A DNA stretch of 64,000 nt from Carex sylvatica. Its lineage: Eukaryota > Streptophyta > Magnoliopsida > Poales > Cyperaceae. Position numbers and translations under genes: made by a program. The notes under the pieces are model-generated. The model was given only the letters and a program-made list of their open reading frames with translations, made no database searches and was not told the DNA's origin. Below are positions 48,961 through 61,300 of this stretch, piece after piece. Positions within the stretch are counted from its first letter, which is position 1, and the number at the start of each line of letters is the position of its first letter. The stretch is taken from NCBI GenBank assembly GCA_964058845.1, contig CAXKVR010000233.1:1-64000 (forward strand), given 5' to 3'.

Positions 48961-49497
48961 GTATCAATTGCTCGGTTGTAATTGTCTACCAAATTAATAT
49001 AACAAGCCAGTATCGACACTTTTGATATTATTTCCCTTCATATACAAGAAAAGTAGTTGTACACTGTATAGTACAGGAAACCTGACTGTACACTGTATAG
49101 TACAGGAAAAGTACTTGTATCAATTGCTCAGACAGCTGACTACGCCTTCTATCGACACTTTTTTCTTAGGATGTGGATCGACTCTTTTTGGATTGATGGC
49201 ACCCCAAAACTCTTTTACTAGTGGTGGAAGCTAATATCATTAAATATCATAAGAGGGGTAATATCATTAATTAAGAGGAGGAAGGGTGAAGGATTTACCC
49301 ATTGTTAAATATCACATTGTTCGAGAAATACCACTTCCATGTCAGGGAATTTCCTGTTAGTATTTAATAAAAACTTAATATATTTAATAGTGGAAGATAT
49401 AACACTCAATGACAGAAATATAATTTATATTATCAATATTCTCTTTCTCTCTTACATGCAAAATACTACATACACATTATATAGACTCATAGGAACT
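48961..49497. other. intergenic region with short tandem repeat
   Basis: Near 49050-49110 the word TGTACACTGTATAGTACAGG occurs twice in direct order about 30 bp apart; each copy is itself partly palindromic. Nothing else is recognised. Confidence 0.5.
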
Positions 49498-49872
49498 TTC
49501 TTGTGCATTGGACTATAAATCACCGATTCAAAGTTAAAATAACCGATCCAAACCGTTAATCTTGTTCTCCATATTAATATGTGTTTGGAGACTAAATTTT
49601 ACATTTTTTAGAACTTTTTTACTATTTATTAAGCCACTTTGAAAATCGCTGATCTAACGGTAACAGTAATATCAAAATGCACCATTGGATTAGCGATTTT
49701 AAAAGTGACTTAATAAATAGTAAAAAAATTCCAAAAATTATAAAATTTTGTCTCCAAGCACATATTAATATGGAGAACAAAATGAATAGTTTGGATCGGT
49801 CATTTGGACTTTGAATCCGATGATTTATGATCAATGCACAAAAATACACATGCATTACAAATGTATCATAGC
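49498..49872. mobile_element. type A foldback MITE
   Basis: Palindromic MITE lacking its extreme left end. It has the family centre (CGCTGATCTAACGGTAACAG with the inverse half following) and both ATTAATATGTGTTTGGAGAC-like boxes in opposite orientation. Right flank is (GA)n. Confidence 0.8.
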
Positions 49873-49897
49873 CCATCTATACATAGAGAGAGAGAGA

Positions 49898-50297
49898 GCA
49901 AGGCTACCATCCTTTGGAAATTCAAGTTGGTGTTTTAATTTGCACTCATATCTGTAGTTTCAAAGTTCAAAATGTCGATCCGAACCATTCAAGTTGATAT
50001 CCATATTAAAATGTGCTTCCAGATCAAATTTTATATTTTTTAGAAATTTTTTACTATTTTTTTAGAATTTTTCAAAATTAGTGTTTTTTAGAAAATTCTG
50101 GACCATCAAAAGCAGTTATTTTCAAAAATTATAAAAAAATAGAAAACAAATTTCAAAAAATATAAAATTGTCTCCAAGCACAATTTAATATGGATATCAA
50201 CTTGAATGGTTCGGATCGACATTTTGAACTTTGAAACTAGAGATATGAGTGCAAACTAAAACACCCATTTTAATTTGCAAAGCATGGTAGCCTTACT
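49898..50297. mobile_element. type B foldback MITE, complete
   Basis: Begins GCAAGGCTACCAT and ends ATGGTAGCCTTACTC, flanked by (GA)n on the left and (CT)n(TA)n on the right. About 400 bp, internally palindromic. It shares end sequences with type A but has a different interior (TTTGCACTCATATC, GATATCAACTTGAA). Confidence 0.85.
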
Positions 50298-50461
50298 CTC
50301 TCTCTCTATATATATATATATTGACACACACACACACATATATACATACATACATATATACATAGACATATATACATACATATGTACATACATATGTACA
50401 TATATATATGTCATATGTACATACATATGCATATATACATACATATATACATACACACACA
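50298..50461. repeat. TA/CA/CATA microsatellite
   Basis: Low-complexity tract of TA, CACACA, and ACATACATATG words. Its open frames rich in Tyr, Met, Ile and His are artefacts of the repeat. Confidence 0.9.
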
Positions 50462-51227
50462 GGCATTTTTGTGCATTGAACTATAAATTACCGGTTTCAA
50501 AGTCCAAATAACCGATCCAAATCGTTCATCTTAAACTCCATATTAATATTTGCTTGGAAACCAAATTTTATATTTTTTAGAAATTTTTTACTATTTATTA
50601 AGCAACTTTGAAAATCGCTGATCCAACGTTCATTAGTCGATTTCTCCTCTTTTGTGAGGTTATTTCCATTACTAATATGATCGATCAGATGATGACCAAT
50701 TTCAGGGACTAGGGATTCATGTAAGAGTCTAAGCTTTTCAACCAACCAAACGAAGAAAGGAGACAAACGTGATTGAAAGAGATATTTACCTTAAAAGAGG
50801 AGACAATGGAGAGCGGCAGAGAAAGAGAGGAGTGTGTCTGGGGCGTGCGTCAGTGGAGGCCAGCGGAGGTGGATCGGTGGTCTGGGTCCGAGGCGTGCAT
50901 CAGTGAAGAGCGACGAGAGAAAGAGAGGCGAAGGATGAAGAGAAGGGGACTGGAGGCTCAATTTCATAATTTTATCTGTTGAATTGAAGGGTATTTTTGA
51001 AAATATCAAAATACATCTTTTAAACAACAATTTTCAGAATAATTTTAATCCATGATGTATATTAAATGTATAATTGTGATAATTTCTTAATTTTAGACAT
51101 TTTAGAGTGAGAAATTGATAATTTTAAGTTTTGGGGTGGCAATTTGATAATTTTTAAGTTTTAGAGTGGCATAAAAAAAAAATTCTCTAAATCAAAAGGC
51201 ACCATTCGATCAGGGATTTTCAAAGTG
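50462..51227. mobile_element. type A MITE split by a 0.56-kb insertion
   Basis: A left MITE half (50462-50634, ending at the palindrome centre ATCCAACG) resumes at about 51193 with AAAAGGCACCATTCGATCAG. The 558 bp between them are not MITE sequence: they include a GA-rich, GC-richer stretch (50800-50960) and AT-rich sequence ending in AAAATTCTCTAAATC. Clear target duplications were not found. Confidence 0.6.
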
Positions 51228-51232
51228 GCTTA

Positions 51233-51270
<38 letters not shown>
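51228..51270. repeat. (TG)n microsatellite
   Basis: About 16 consecutive TG units joining the truncated MITE before it to the next MITE after it. Confidence 0.9.
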
Positions 51271-51272
<2 letters not shown>

Positions 51273-51273
51273 A

Positions 51274-51825
51274 GAGTAAGGCTACCATATATTGCAATGC
51301 GTAGGCATTTTTGTACATTGGACTATAAATCACCAGTTTCAAAGTTCAAATAACCAATCCAAACCGTTCATCTTGTTCTCCATATTAATATGTGCTTGGA
51401 GACCAAATTTTACATTTTTTGAATTTTTTTTAATATTATTAAGCCACTTCGAAAATCATTGATCCAACGGTGCCTTTTTATTTTACTGTTACCGTTGTAT
51501 CAGAGACTTTCAAAGTGGCTTAATAAATAGTAAAAAAAATTCAGAAAATATAAAATTTGGTCTCCAAGCACATGTTAATATGGAGAACAAGATGAACGGT
51601 TTGGATTGGTTATTTGGGCTTTGAATCCGGTGATTTATAGTGCAATGCACAAAAATGCCAATATATTGAAATGTACGACTAAATTTAACATTTTTAGGAA
51701 AAAAATTATTTTTTTTTAGAATTTTTCAAAATCAGTGTTTTTCAGAAAATTCTGGACCATAAAAAACAGTGATTTTCAAAAATTCTAAAAAAATATTAAA
51801 TTTTTTTCAAAAAATATAAAATAAT
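51274..51825. mobile_element. composite type A/B MITE
   Basis: Starts AGTAAGGCTACCAT with a full type A palindrome (centre near 51475), then runs into a partial type B right half ending AAAATATAAAATAATG. It has the same A-to-B join as the 45155 element, so the composite arrangement recurs. Confidence 0.75.
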
Positions 51826-52675
51826 GTAAGGACGACACACACAAAGTGATCATTTATAAAATAATGAACCTGCTTTAGCCATCTGTTGAAAATTTGTAGT
51901 TGTTCCAAAGGGATAATAGTACCCTATTATTTCTATCAAAAACCATTCAAAGTTTCTCATGAGCGAATCTCAGAAAAATATGTCTTTTGCAATCAAATCT
52001 CAACAAAGGTCAACGGCTAGGATCAGAATAACTGGGTCCTGCAACAACACAATGATCGCCATCGGTTTAACCAATAGTGTACCTTGTTAACACAATTGGT
52101 ACTAGCTTATGTAGTTTTGTGCATGCATAGTTTTTTTGGATGTTAATTTGGTAATATTAATTATTATACCACTAGGTGCAGTTTTTAATTGGATCTGTTT
52201 TAATTTTACTTTCCTATGTAGCAATCTATGTGTTTTTAATTGTATGTATATATTTATGATAACAATGAGTACTTATTGATTATAAACTAATTGGTACTTT
52301 AATTAATCTTGATAACAATGAGTATTTTTAATCTTGTTACTTAATTTATTCTTGATTATGAATTTATGATAACAATGAGTATTTATTATTTTTAATTTAG
52401 CTAGTAATATTTTAATCTTGATACTTTAATTATGAATTTTTTATGTTAACAAAGTATAACACAAAAATTTCTGGATCCCGTACGTTAATCCTTATTATTT
52501 AATTAGACATTATTGAGTTGGTATTATATATGTATGTTATTAAATAATTATCTCATTATAATTGCCGAGTATAGCTCCAAAATTAATGACACAATACATC
52601 ACAAGGAACACCGTTGAGAACATCGCCATCCGTTCAACAAGGAACGCAGTTGGTATTAATCAAAGTAATGCTAAC
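51826..52675. other. intergenic AT-rich region
   Basis: No coding region recognised. Several copies of GATAACAATGAGTA(T/C)TT(A/T)TT occur at about 52257-52400 as degenerate short repeats. Confidence 0.45.
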
Positions 52676-52908
52676 GGCTCATCTACATCACGGATGGTAA
52701 AAATCATCACATCTACACCATCGGTTTAATAGTTCAACCGATGTGGAAGAGTCAATCAAAATTAACAGTTAGTTAAAAAATAACCGATAGAAAAGAGGGG
52801 GTCATCAGCGCTATCGGTTAGTTAAACGCTAACTAATATTAAAAAAATTCAACGTAATTATAGTGTTGTCACTCGTAACGATAGCAAAAATATTTTTTTA
52901 GTAGTGTA
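52676..52908. mobile_element. candidate CACTA right end
   Basis: Ends TATTTTTTTAGTAGTG, the inverse of a CACTA start, and carries subterminal words CATCGGTTTAAT, CAACCGATGTGG, ATAACCGATAG and GCTATCGGTTAG in both orientations. The matching left end and target duplication were not found in the window, so this is a fragment or a misassigned repeat. Confidence 0.45.
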
Positions 52909-53999
52909 GAACTGTCTTTGCTAATACTCAAGGTGTTCCACGTTTCAAGATTTAACTATGGAGGTGTACAAGATTGTTTAGGTAGCGGTCGGTCAACATT
53001 AACTTGGTGGGACATTGTTTAATTAGGTGGGACCTCGTAGCACAGGAAGACATGTTCTTGTTGTTTGCAGTGTGTTAAATGCTTCTTTTTGCTTTTGTTT
53101 TTATTAGGTTTCTAGAAACTTTGGTGATTAGTTTTAATTACTATAGTTAATTATTAGTTATTATTGTGATATTTGTTAGCTTTGTAATTAATTTGGTGGG
53201 TTTTTTTCTCTTTTATTTTTATAGTTGGGTTGCATCGATTTTGTTTTTGTGGTAATGGAAATTTTAATTTTTGTAGTTTTTCCTGCTTATCATCTTCCCT
53301 GAACATGCAAGTGAAAGTCTTATGAGTTGCAGTGTTGTGGCAACGTCAGTGTGTTATTCATTGAGGCCAACAAGTATCTTACTGACAGCCAGATTCTTGA
53401 TTGTACAGCTCAAGTATATATCTTGTATACTTTAAATATACAACATAAGACTTACAAAGTTATGTCTTGATTCTAAAAGATGAACAAATTGTGCATAAAT
53501 TTTTGAAGTATATTCATGTGTTAAATATTAATTAAGATAACTACAAATTTTCACTTAAGTAAGAAGCAAATTACCCAATCACAAACTGTGTACTATTTTT
53601 AAGGCCACATGAGTATTGAGTCCACCCAAACAGTGATCGGGCCGGGTACGCATTCTCAGTCAAGCATCATTAATCAAAATTAAATTATACCAGGAGTTTC
53701 TAGATTGTTGACCCAGCCATCCAGAAAACACCATTGAAAGTGACAGCTGGATCCTACCAACCGCGAGCACAGTGATCGCACATGGGCCACATAAATAGGT
53801 TTCTTTTGTAAAATTTACTATGCCTCATGTCTTTGATACTCAATATGTCTTTTTAAAAACGTTTGATTTTAGAAAAAGTGTATTTTTATTTTGAAAAAAA
53901 GTAGTTGACAATCGTGATAAATGCTGAAGTAGCTGTTAGAGGAAGAATATAGCCATAAAACACAGTCCAAACCTATTTTTTAATGATAATATAGTAGGA
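52909..53999. other. intergenic region
   Basis: About 1.1 kb without a recognised gene or repeat. No ORF longer than about 60 codons is supported. Confidence 0.45.
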
Positions 54000-54210
54000 T
54001 TAATCTACACTATTAGTTTGTGCTTCGATCGACTTAATAAATAAAAAAATTTAGAAATATATAAAATTTGATCTCCAAGCACATTTTAATATTGAAAAAT
54101 AACCTAGTTGTACAAGACCTCAGGAACAATCGATTTAATATTAGTCAATCTCTATCTATCTATCTATATATAGAGAGAGAGGGAGAGAGAGAGAGAGAGA
54201 GAGAGATAGA
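54000..54210. repeat. MITE relic and GA/CT microsatellite
   Basis: A partial MITE arm (AAAATTTGATCTCCAAGCAC near 54062) followed by (CTAT)n and (GA)n at 54150-54207. Confidence 0.7.
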
Positions 54211-54603
54211 GTTTGACTAATATCAAAATATTTGTTCTGAAGCCGTGGTGCAACAAATTGGTTTTTCAGTTTCAAAGTCTAAACGGTCGATCCAAATCAT
54301 TTGATGTAATCTGTATATATATTAAATTTTGCTTGGAGAATAAATTTTATATTTTTTAGAATTTTTTTACTATTTGTTAAACTAGTTTAAAAATCACGAA
54401 TTTTAATAAACAATGAAAAAATTCTAGATCATTGAAAACAACTATTTGAAAACAGACTTAAAAATGTAAAATTTGGTCTCCAAGCACATTTTAATATAGA
54501 ATGAATGTTGAATGATTTGGATCGACTATTTGGACTTTGAAAATATAAAAACCGAAGTATTTGTTCCACAGCATAGGAACAAATATTTTGATATTAGTCA
54601 ACC
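54211..54603. mobile_element. type C foldback MITE, complete
   Basis: Begins GTTTGACTAATATCAAAATA and ends with the inverse, TATTTTGATATTAGTCAAC. About 390 bp, palindromic, between (GA)n and (CT)n(TA)n tracts. The same family left an end in intron 1 of the thioesterase locus. Confidence 0.85.
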
Positions 54604-55008
54604 CCACCCCTCTCTCCCTCTCTCTCTATATATATATAGAGAGAGAGAGAGAAAGAGAGAGAGTAAGACTACCATACATTGCAATGCATAGGTATTTTTG
54701 TGCATTGGACTATAAATCACTGGATTCAAAGTCCAAATGACCAATCCAAACGTTCATCTTGTTCTCCATATTAATATGTGCTTGGAGACTAAATTTTATA
54801 TTTTTTGGAATTTTTTTAGTATTTATTAAGTCACTTTGAAAATCGTTGATTCAACAATGCCTTCTGATTTTACTATTACCGTTGAATCAACGATTTTCAA
54901 CGTGGCTTAATAAATAATAATAAAATTGAAAAAATGTAAATTTTAGTCTCCAAGCACATATTAATATGGAGAACAAGATGAACGGTTTGGATCAGTCATT
55001 TGGATTTG
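54604..55008. mobile_element. microsatellite and type A MITE
   Basis: (CT)n(TA)n(GA)n tract at 54606-54661, then a type A MITE from 54662 (AGTAAGACTACCAT) with centre near 54865. It breaks off at GATATATATATGA where the next copy begins. Confidence 0.8.
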
Positions 55009-55018
55009 ATATATATAT

Positions 55019-55356
55019 GAGTAAGGTTACCATATATTGCAATGCATAGGCGTTTTTGTGCATTGAACTATAAATCACCGGATTCAAAGTCAAATGACCA
55101 ATCCAAACCGTTCATCTTGTTCTTCATATTAATATGTATTTGGAGACCAAATTTTACATTTTTTGAAATTTTTTTTACTATTTATTGAAAATCACTATTT
55201 TTTATGGTCCATATTTGTAAAATTTGGTCTCCAAACACATATTAATATGAAAAACAACATGAATGGTTTCGATCGATTATTTTGACTTTGAATCCGGTGA
55301 TTTATAGTCCAATATACAAAAATGCATATACATTGAAATGTATGGTAACCTTACTC
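55019..55356. mobile_element. type A MITE, complete ends, shortened centre
   Basis: Begins GAGTAAGGTTACCAT and ends ATGGTAACCTTACTC, a perfect inverse apart from internal positions. It lacks about 60 bp of the usual centre. Confidence 0.85.
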
Positions 55357-55374
55357 ATATATAAATATATAAAA

Positions 55375-55796
55375 GTTGGTTAATATCAAAACATTTGTTT
55401 GCAGGTCCTAGAACAAACGCTTCAATTTTTTATATTTTTAAAGTTTAAATAGTTCATTCAAACCGTTCAACATTTAATCTATAATAAAATGTGGTTGGAG
55501 ACCAAATTATATATTTTTTTGGAACTTTTTTACTATTTATTAACCAAGTTGTAAAATCATTGTTTTCAATGATCTGAAAATTTTCATCATTTATTAAAAT
55601 TAGTGATTTTAAAACTGGTTTAATAAATGATAAAAAAATTCAAAAAATATAAAATTTTGTCTTTAAGCACATTTTCCTATAAAGATCACATGTAACAGTT
55701 TGGATCAACCATTTGAACTTTGAAAATTAGAAAACCAATTGGTTGCGCCATGGCTTCCGAACAAATATTTTTTATAGTAGCTAACCTGTCACACCC
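55375..55796. mobile_element. type C MITE abutting gypsy LTR
   Basis: Begins GTTGGTTAATATCAAAACAT and ends TATAGTAGCTAACC exactly where the gypsy LTR starts. The LTR element therefore landed at or within the last bases of this MITE; the 5 bp before the LTR (TAACC) are the expected left target duplication. Confidence 0.75.
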
Positions 55797-58336
55797 CGCG
55801 GCCCCACGAGGCGTGACGGGTGCCTCCTGCCGTAGACATACGGTTGCCCGTATGCCTACAAGGCAATTACGATATAATAGAAAGTAAAACACAACCAAAC
55901 AAACAAACAAATAACTAAGAAAAACAGTTCATAAATCCCAACTGGTCAGGTAATATCATACAAAACCCGTATCTCAATGGATACGCATCACAAGATGACA
56001 TAGAGAATATATATATATACAATCAAAACATAAATATATACATGTCTCTAATGTCAAAATACCAGACCACTAAGCAGCGGTGAAAACCAGGCCTACCGAC
56101 CTCGTGTCTCTCTCGGATCCGCCGAACCGATACCTGAAAAATTAACCCAAAAGAGGGGATGAGAATTGAATTCTCAGTGCGATAATTTGCCACAATTCGT
56201 TCCTGGACTTGCAATCACAGATTATATTCAAAAATAGAACACAAATAAAGTTCAAATCAGTTTATAATCATATATAAACATAAATGCACAAACCCGACAA
56301 CATTCAATCAAATGAAATCACAATTCAGGAATTGCCAAGATGAAATTCAAGCACACAATATTTGGTTTAACTCGATTTCAGAATATCTGGTAGTAACTAC
56401 AGATGTTCCACCAAACTGGACCCCAATTCGTTCCCACTCGTCTGTAGGGTTACAGACACCTACAGACGGCTGCGCCAGGTAAAACCTTTTCTCATGACAC
56501 TCATCTGTAATTACAGGCTTAACTGTTTAATTAAAAGTCTGGTTCCAATTCATATCCGAAAAATCCATATAAATCCAATTGACCATCCAAACGCAATACC
56601 CCCTGGGTAATGCCTCCGATACACAGTCACCCATAACCAAAATCATAATACAAAGTCACTTACCCCTCATCCCAACCGGTACTGGGAACTGCCGAGGGCC
56701 AGACGATCTAAAGCTTTAGAACATTGAGCGTCAAACGTCCATGCATTAGACTTTGACAAATCCGGATTCACCCCCTGGGTGACGTCATCACGGTGGATGA
56801 CAATAATACCATATCCACCAACCGATGGTGATATAAAGCACGGTGACTTTAATTCCAAAATCAGATCATTCAGATCAACACAAATAATAACCATACCAGC
56901 ATGCAAATCAATCAGATAAAACAATTCAAGTTTCACTTTATTTGGGCAATGCAATGCATATGAATCAAAACACAGTTTAATTTCTGAATATAAAATATCA
57001 AACAAGTCCAGAAACCCCGCACCTGAGTAATAGCACACTCGCCTAAGGCTCAGGTGTCTCGAACGATCCTGAGATCTGATGCCTCGTATGATTACCACCT
57101 ATTTTACACGTTAAATTCGATTAACGCGTTCGATTAATATCTGATAAGTTAACATTAGGTTAAACACAGTTTAAGGTTCGTATTCGGGTCCTAATTACTT
57201 AAGTTTAGGTCATGGTTCCAAGGTTTAGGGTTAAAATAAAGCAAACCAATCAATTAGGGCATTCTGCATTTGTATTACGGCCCGAAGCCAATTTGTTGCG
57301 GCCCGCAGAGCTCCCAGCTGAATACCCTAATTCTTTTCCTTACCTCTTGCGGCCCGAAGTCATGATCCTTGCGGCCCGCAACCATATGACAATCAAAAAG
57401 TCCGAGAGCACTCATTTAGGCCTGCTTGGCTTGCGGCCCGCAACAATTTGCTTACGGCCCGCAACCAACACTGCTCAACATACTCCAAATTTGGTTAAGT
57501 ACTGGACCCCTTCACGGCCCGCAAGGGAAGTTGTTGCGGCCCGCAACATTACACCAATTTTTAGGTTTTCGGTTTAGTTTTCGATTCCTTTCGATCGGGG
57601 TTCGATTGGTTGATATATATGGTTACGGTTATCAAATTCAAGGGTATCGGTATCTCTCGAATCATCGAGGAAACACACAATTCAAGGATTTCAAAATAAC
57701 GACCAAATCCAAATCCAAATTCCAAATCCAATCGGTAGTTTTAACCAAATAACCAGAATCGAATATTTTACGAAGTTATAACTCGATTTTCCGACAATTT
57801 CACACACAAATTCATTTCCATTATGACCCAACCCCAAAACCCTAGTTCATTTCCAAATTCCACAAGCAAATCAATCCGATTATCGAGTTATAACGTTTCA
57901 AATCAAATTCGATCGAATTTCACCAAAAATCTGACAAATCGAATAAATTAGGATTTTCAAAAGAATTGAAAGGGAGAAAGATATACCAAATTGAAGCTTT
58001 ATAATCGATCAAGGATCGTCAATTCAGCTTGAATCTCGATTTTCTGGTCAGTTCGATCAGTTCCCGCGCTCAATTTCTCTCTCTCTCTCTTTCCCTTTGT
58101 TGGTTCGGCCAACCTAACCCTCACGCAAATTTTTGTTTCAATGTTTCGGTGGAAATGAAAGGAGAAGAAAGAGTTTTTGTTTAATAATTGGAAATTTGCA
58201 AAATAACCCTCCAACTTTTAGTTATTAACAAACTTTAAAATGTTTATTACAAATAGGCCCTTTATGTAAATGTTTTATTTCACAAATAAGCCCTTATGTA
58301 AATGTTTTTATTTATTATAAATTTCATAATGTCACA
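55797..58336 (-). repeat. 3' LTR of gypsy element
   Basis: 2540-bp LTR. A stretch at 57260-57550 carries about eight copies of CGGCCCGCAA / CGGCCCGAAG-like words. The tail at 58060-58100 is CT-rich. Short open frames inside (for example 56667-57098) show no protein family signature and are taken as chance. Confidence 0.93.
57260..57550. repeat. GCGGCCCGCAA motif cluster in LTR
   Basis: Near-palindromic TTGCGGCCCGCAA recurs about every 20-60 bp (near 57297, 57372, 57432, 57454, 57513, 57534), with variants reading CGGCCCGAAG. It is far more CpG-rich than its surroundings. Possible protein-binding repeats or remnants of a tandem array; function unknown. Confidence 0.75.
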
Positions 58337-58339
58337 TTT

Positions 58340-58350
58340 CTCCCCCCCTT
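58340..58350 (-). other. polypurine tract of gypsy element
   Basis: The minus strand reads AAGGGGGGGAG three bases before the 3' LTR. Confidence 0.92.
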
Positions 58351-58387
58351 AAAATGAAGTTCAGTCCGCTGAACTTGATTTCGTACC

Positions 58388-61300
58388 TTAATTTTTGAAT
58401 AACTCCGGATACTTTTCTCGGATGCTCTCTTCGAGCTCCCACGTCGCTTCCTTATCGGAATGGCGTCCCCATTTTACCAACACGAGTCGGATCACTTTGC
58501 TTCGTAGCCGTTGCTCTTTTCGGTCCAATATCTGCATTGGTTCTTCTTGATATGTCAGATCATCTTGTACGTGTAAACCCGAGTGATCAATACAATGCGA
58601 CGGATCTCGCACATATCTGCGTAACTGTGATACATGGAATACAGGATGAACTCGGTCCAGCGCTGGTGGTAACGCAAGCTCGTATGCAACCGGTCCAACT
58701 CGTCGCAAAATCTGGAACGGCCCAATATATCGGGGACTTAACTTGCCCGAAACACCAAATCGATGCACGCCTCTGACAGGCGAAACTCGAAGCCATATGT
58801 GATCACTTTCTTGAAATTCCAACGGTCTTCGGTGAATATCTGCATATTTCTTTTGCCTTTCTTGAGCCGACTTGAGCCGACTCAGAATCATCTTCGTTTT
58901 CTCAGTAATTTCTTCTAACATTTGCGGCCCTGTAGGTGGATAGGTACCCGCTGGTCCCCACCACAATGGAGTACGGCACTGCTGCCCTGTCAGCGCCTCT
59001 TGCGGTGACATACCAATGCTCGAATGATAACTGTTGTTATACGCAAACTCCACCAGATACAAATGATCAACCCACGAACCTTGTAAACTTAGCGCGCAGG
59101 AGCGCAACATGTCTTCCAGCATCTGAATAGTGCGCTCAGACTGACCGTCAGTCTGCGGATGGTGCGCAGTGCTGAACCTCAACTTGGTACCCATTGTTTC
59201 TTGGAAACTCTCCCAGAAATGAGAAGTGAACCGAGGATCTCGGTCAGAAATAATATTGCGCGAGCAACCATGGTACTTAAACTGATATTTCAGGAACAAT
59301 TCCGCCAATTCTTGCCCAGATGTCTCAATTCGAAGCGGAATGAAATACGCTATCTTCCTTAATCGATCCACAATCACCCAAACTGTATTATACCTTCTGA
59401 CAGTTCTCGGAAATCCACTTACGAAATCCATCGTGATTGATCCAAATTTCCTTGTAGGTATTTCCAGCGGTCTTAGCAATCCTGCTTTTCTCTGCCGATC
59501 CGCTTTAACTTGCTGACATATTTGACACTTTTCAACGTACCTTTGTACTTCCTTTTTCATCTTTGGCCACCAAAAATACTTCTTTAGATCTTGATACATT
59601 TTTACCTCTCCCGGATGGATAGCGTATCCCGAATTGTGCGCCTCTGACAAAATCAGATCTTTTAACTCTGAATTACTTGGTACACAAATGCGGTCGTGAA
59701 ACCGCAAGATGCCATCTCCTTGAACTTGAAACGGTGAATCTGCGTTTGACTCATAGTGCAGTTTGAATTTCTGACATCTCGGATCATTCTGTTGCTCTGC
59801 ACGAATCTGCTCGTGTAATTCTGATCGGATTTCAACCGCTGCTAGCACAACCGACGCAATTGCAGTTGCTCTAGTTCCAACCTCACTTCTATTACATTTA
59901 GATGCAACTTCCAACGCTAATTCGCGTGACGCGCCAACATGTATTTCCATTCTGCGCATTTCCTCGAGAAGATGTGTTTCACTTGTAATTACCGATGCCA
60001 GGTTTACCTGACTCTTTCTGCTCAACGCATCTGCTACACTGTTCGCTTTTCCTGCATGATACTGGATATCCAAGTCATAGTCTTTCATCAATTCTAACCA
60101 CCGCCTTTGTCTCAAATTTAACTCCTTTTGCGTGAAGATGTATTTCAGACTTTGATGATCAATATAGATTCGACATTTCACGCCATACAAGTAATGCCGC
60201 CAAATCTTCAGCGCAAATATCACTGCCGCTAACTCCAAATCATGCGTCGGGTAGTTTTGCTCGTGCGGTCACAATTGCCGAGATGCGTAGGCAATTACAT
60301 GATCATCTTGCATCAATACGCAACCCAAACCCAATCGAGATGCATCGGTGTAAACCGTGTACTCTTTATCAGCAGTCGGCATAGCAAGGACTGACGCGGA
60401 TACCAGCCGACTCTTCAATTCCCCAAAACTTTTATCTTGCGCGGTACCCCAATCAAATTTTACGCCTTTGTGCAACAATTTTGTAAGTGGCGCAGCTAAC
60501 CGCGAAAACCCGAGTACAAATCTCCTGTAGTACCCGGCTAACCCCAAAAAGCTACGAATTTCAGTAACTGTCTCCGGCCTTTTCCAATCTGTCACAGCTC
60601 GAATCTTTTCGGGATCCACCGCTAACCCTTTTCCAGAAACCACATGCCCCAAAAATGTAACTTCATCCAACCAAAATTCACATTTCGACAACTTTGCGAA
60701 TAACTGATGTTCGCGCAATCTTTGCAATATAGTTCTAAGATGTACCTCATGTTCTTCTCGCGAGCGCGAATACACCAGTATATCATCAATGAACACCACA
60801 ACTGTAGAATCCAACAGATCATGAAACACACGGTGCATCAAGTCCATGAACGCTGCCGGTGCGTTCGTCAGCCCAAACGGCATAACCAAGTATTCATAAT
60901 GCCCGTACCTTGTACGGAACGCTGTCTTATCCACATCGCTCGGTCGTATTCTCAGCTGGTGATACCCTGTTCTTAGATCAATCTTTGAATATATTGAGGA
61001 TCCCTGCAACTGATCAAACAGATCGTCAATCCGAGGTAACGGATATTTATTTTTCACAGTTACCTTGTTCAGCTCGCGGTAATCAATGCATAACCGCAAT
61101 GTTCCATCTTTCTTCTTAACAAATAACACTGGCGCGCCCCATGGCGACGTACTAGGTCTGATAAATTCATTCTCCAACATATCTTCCAACTGCGCCTTGA
61201 GTTCTTTCAGTTCTGCCGGTGCCATTCGATACGGCGCTTTAGAAATCGGTGTTGTGCCCGGTACCAATTCGATACCGAACTCCACTTCTCGCTCAGGTGG

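Noticed and set aside
50256..50511. Tyr/Met/Ile/His-rich ORFs
   Set aside because: Translations of a TA/CA microsatellite.
56667..57098. 143-codon ORF in the gypsy LTR
   Set aside because: No family signature; lies within LTR regulatory DNA.
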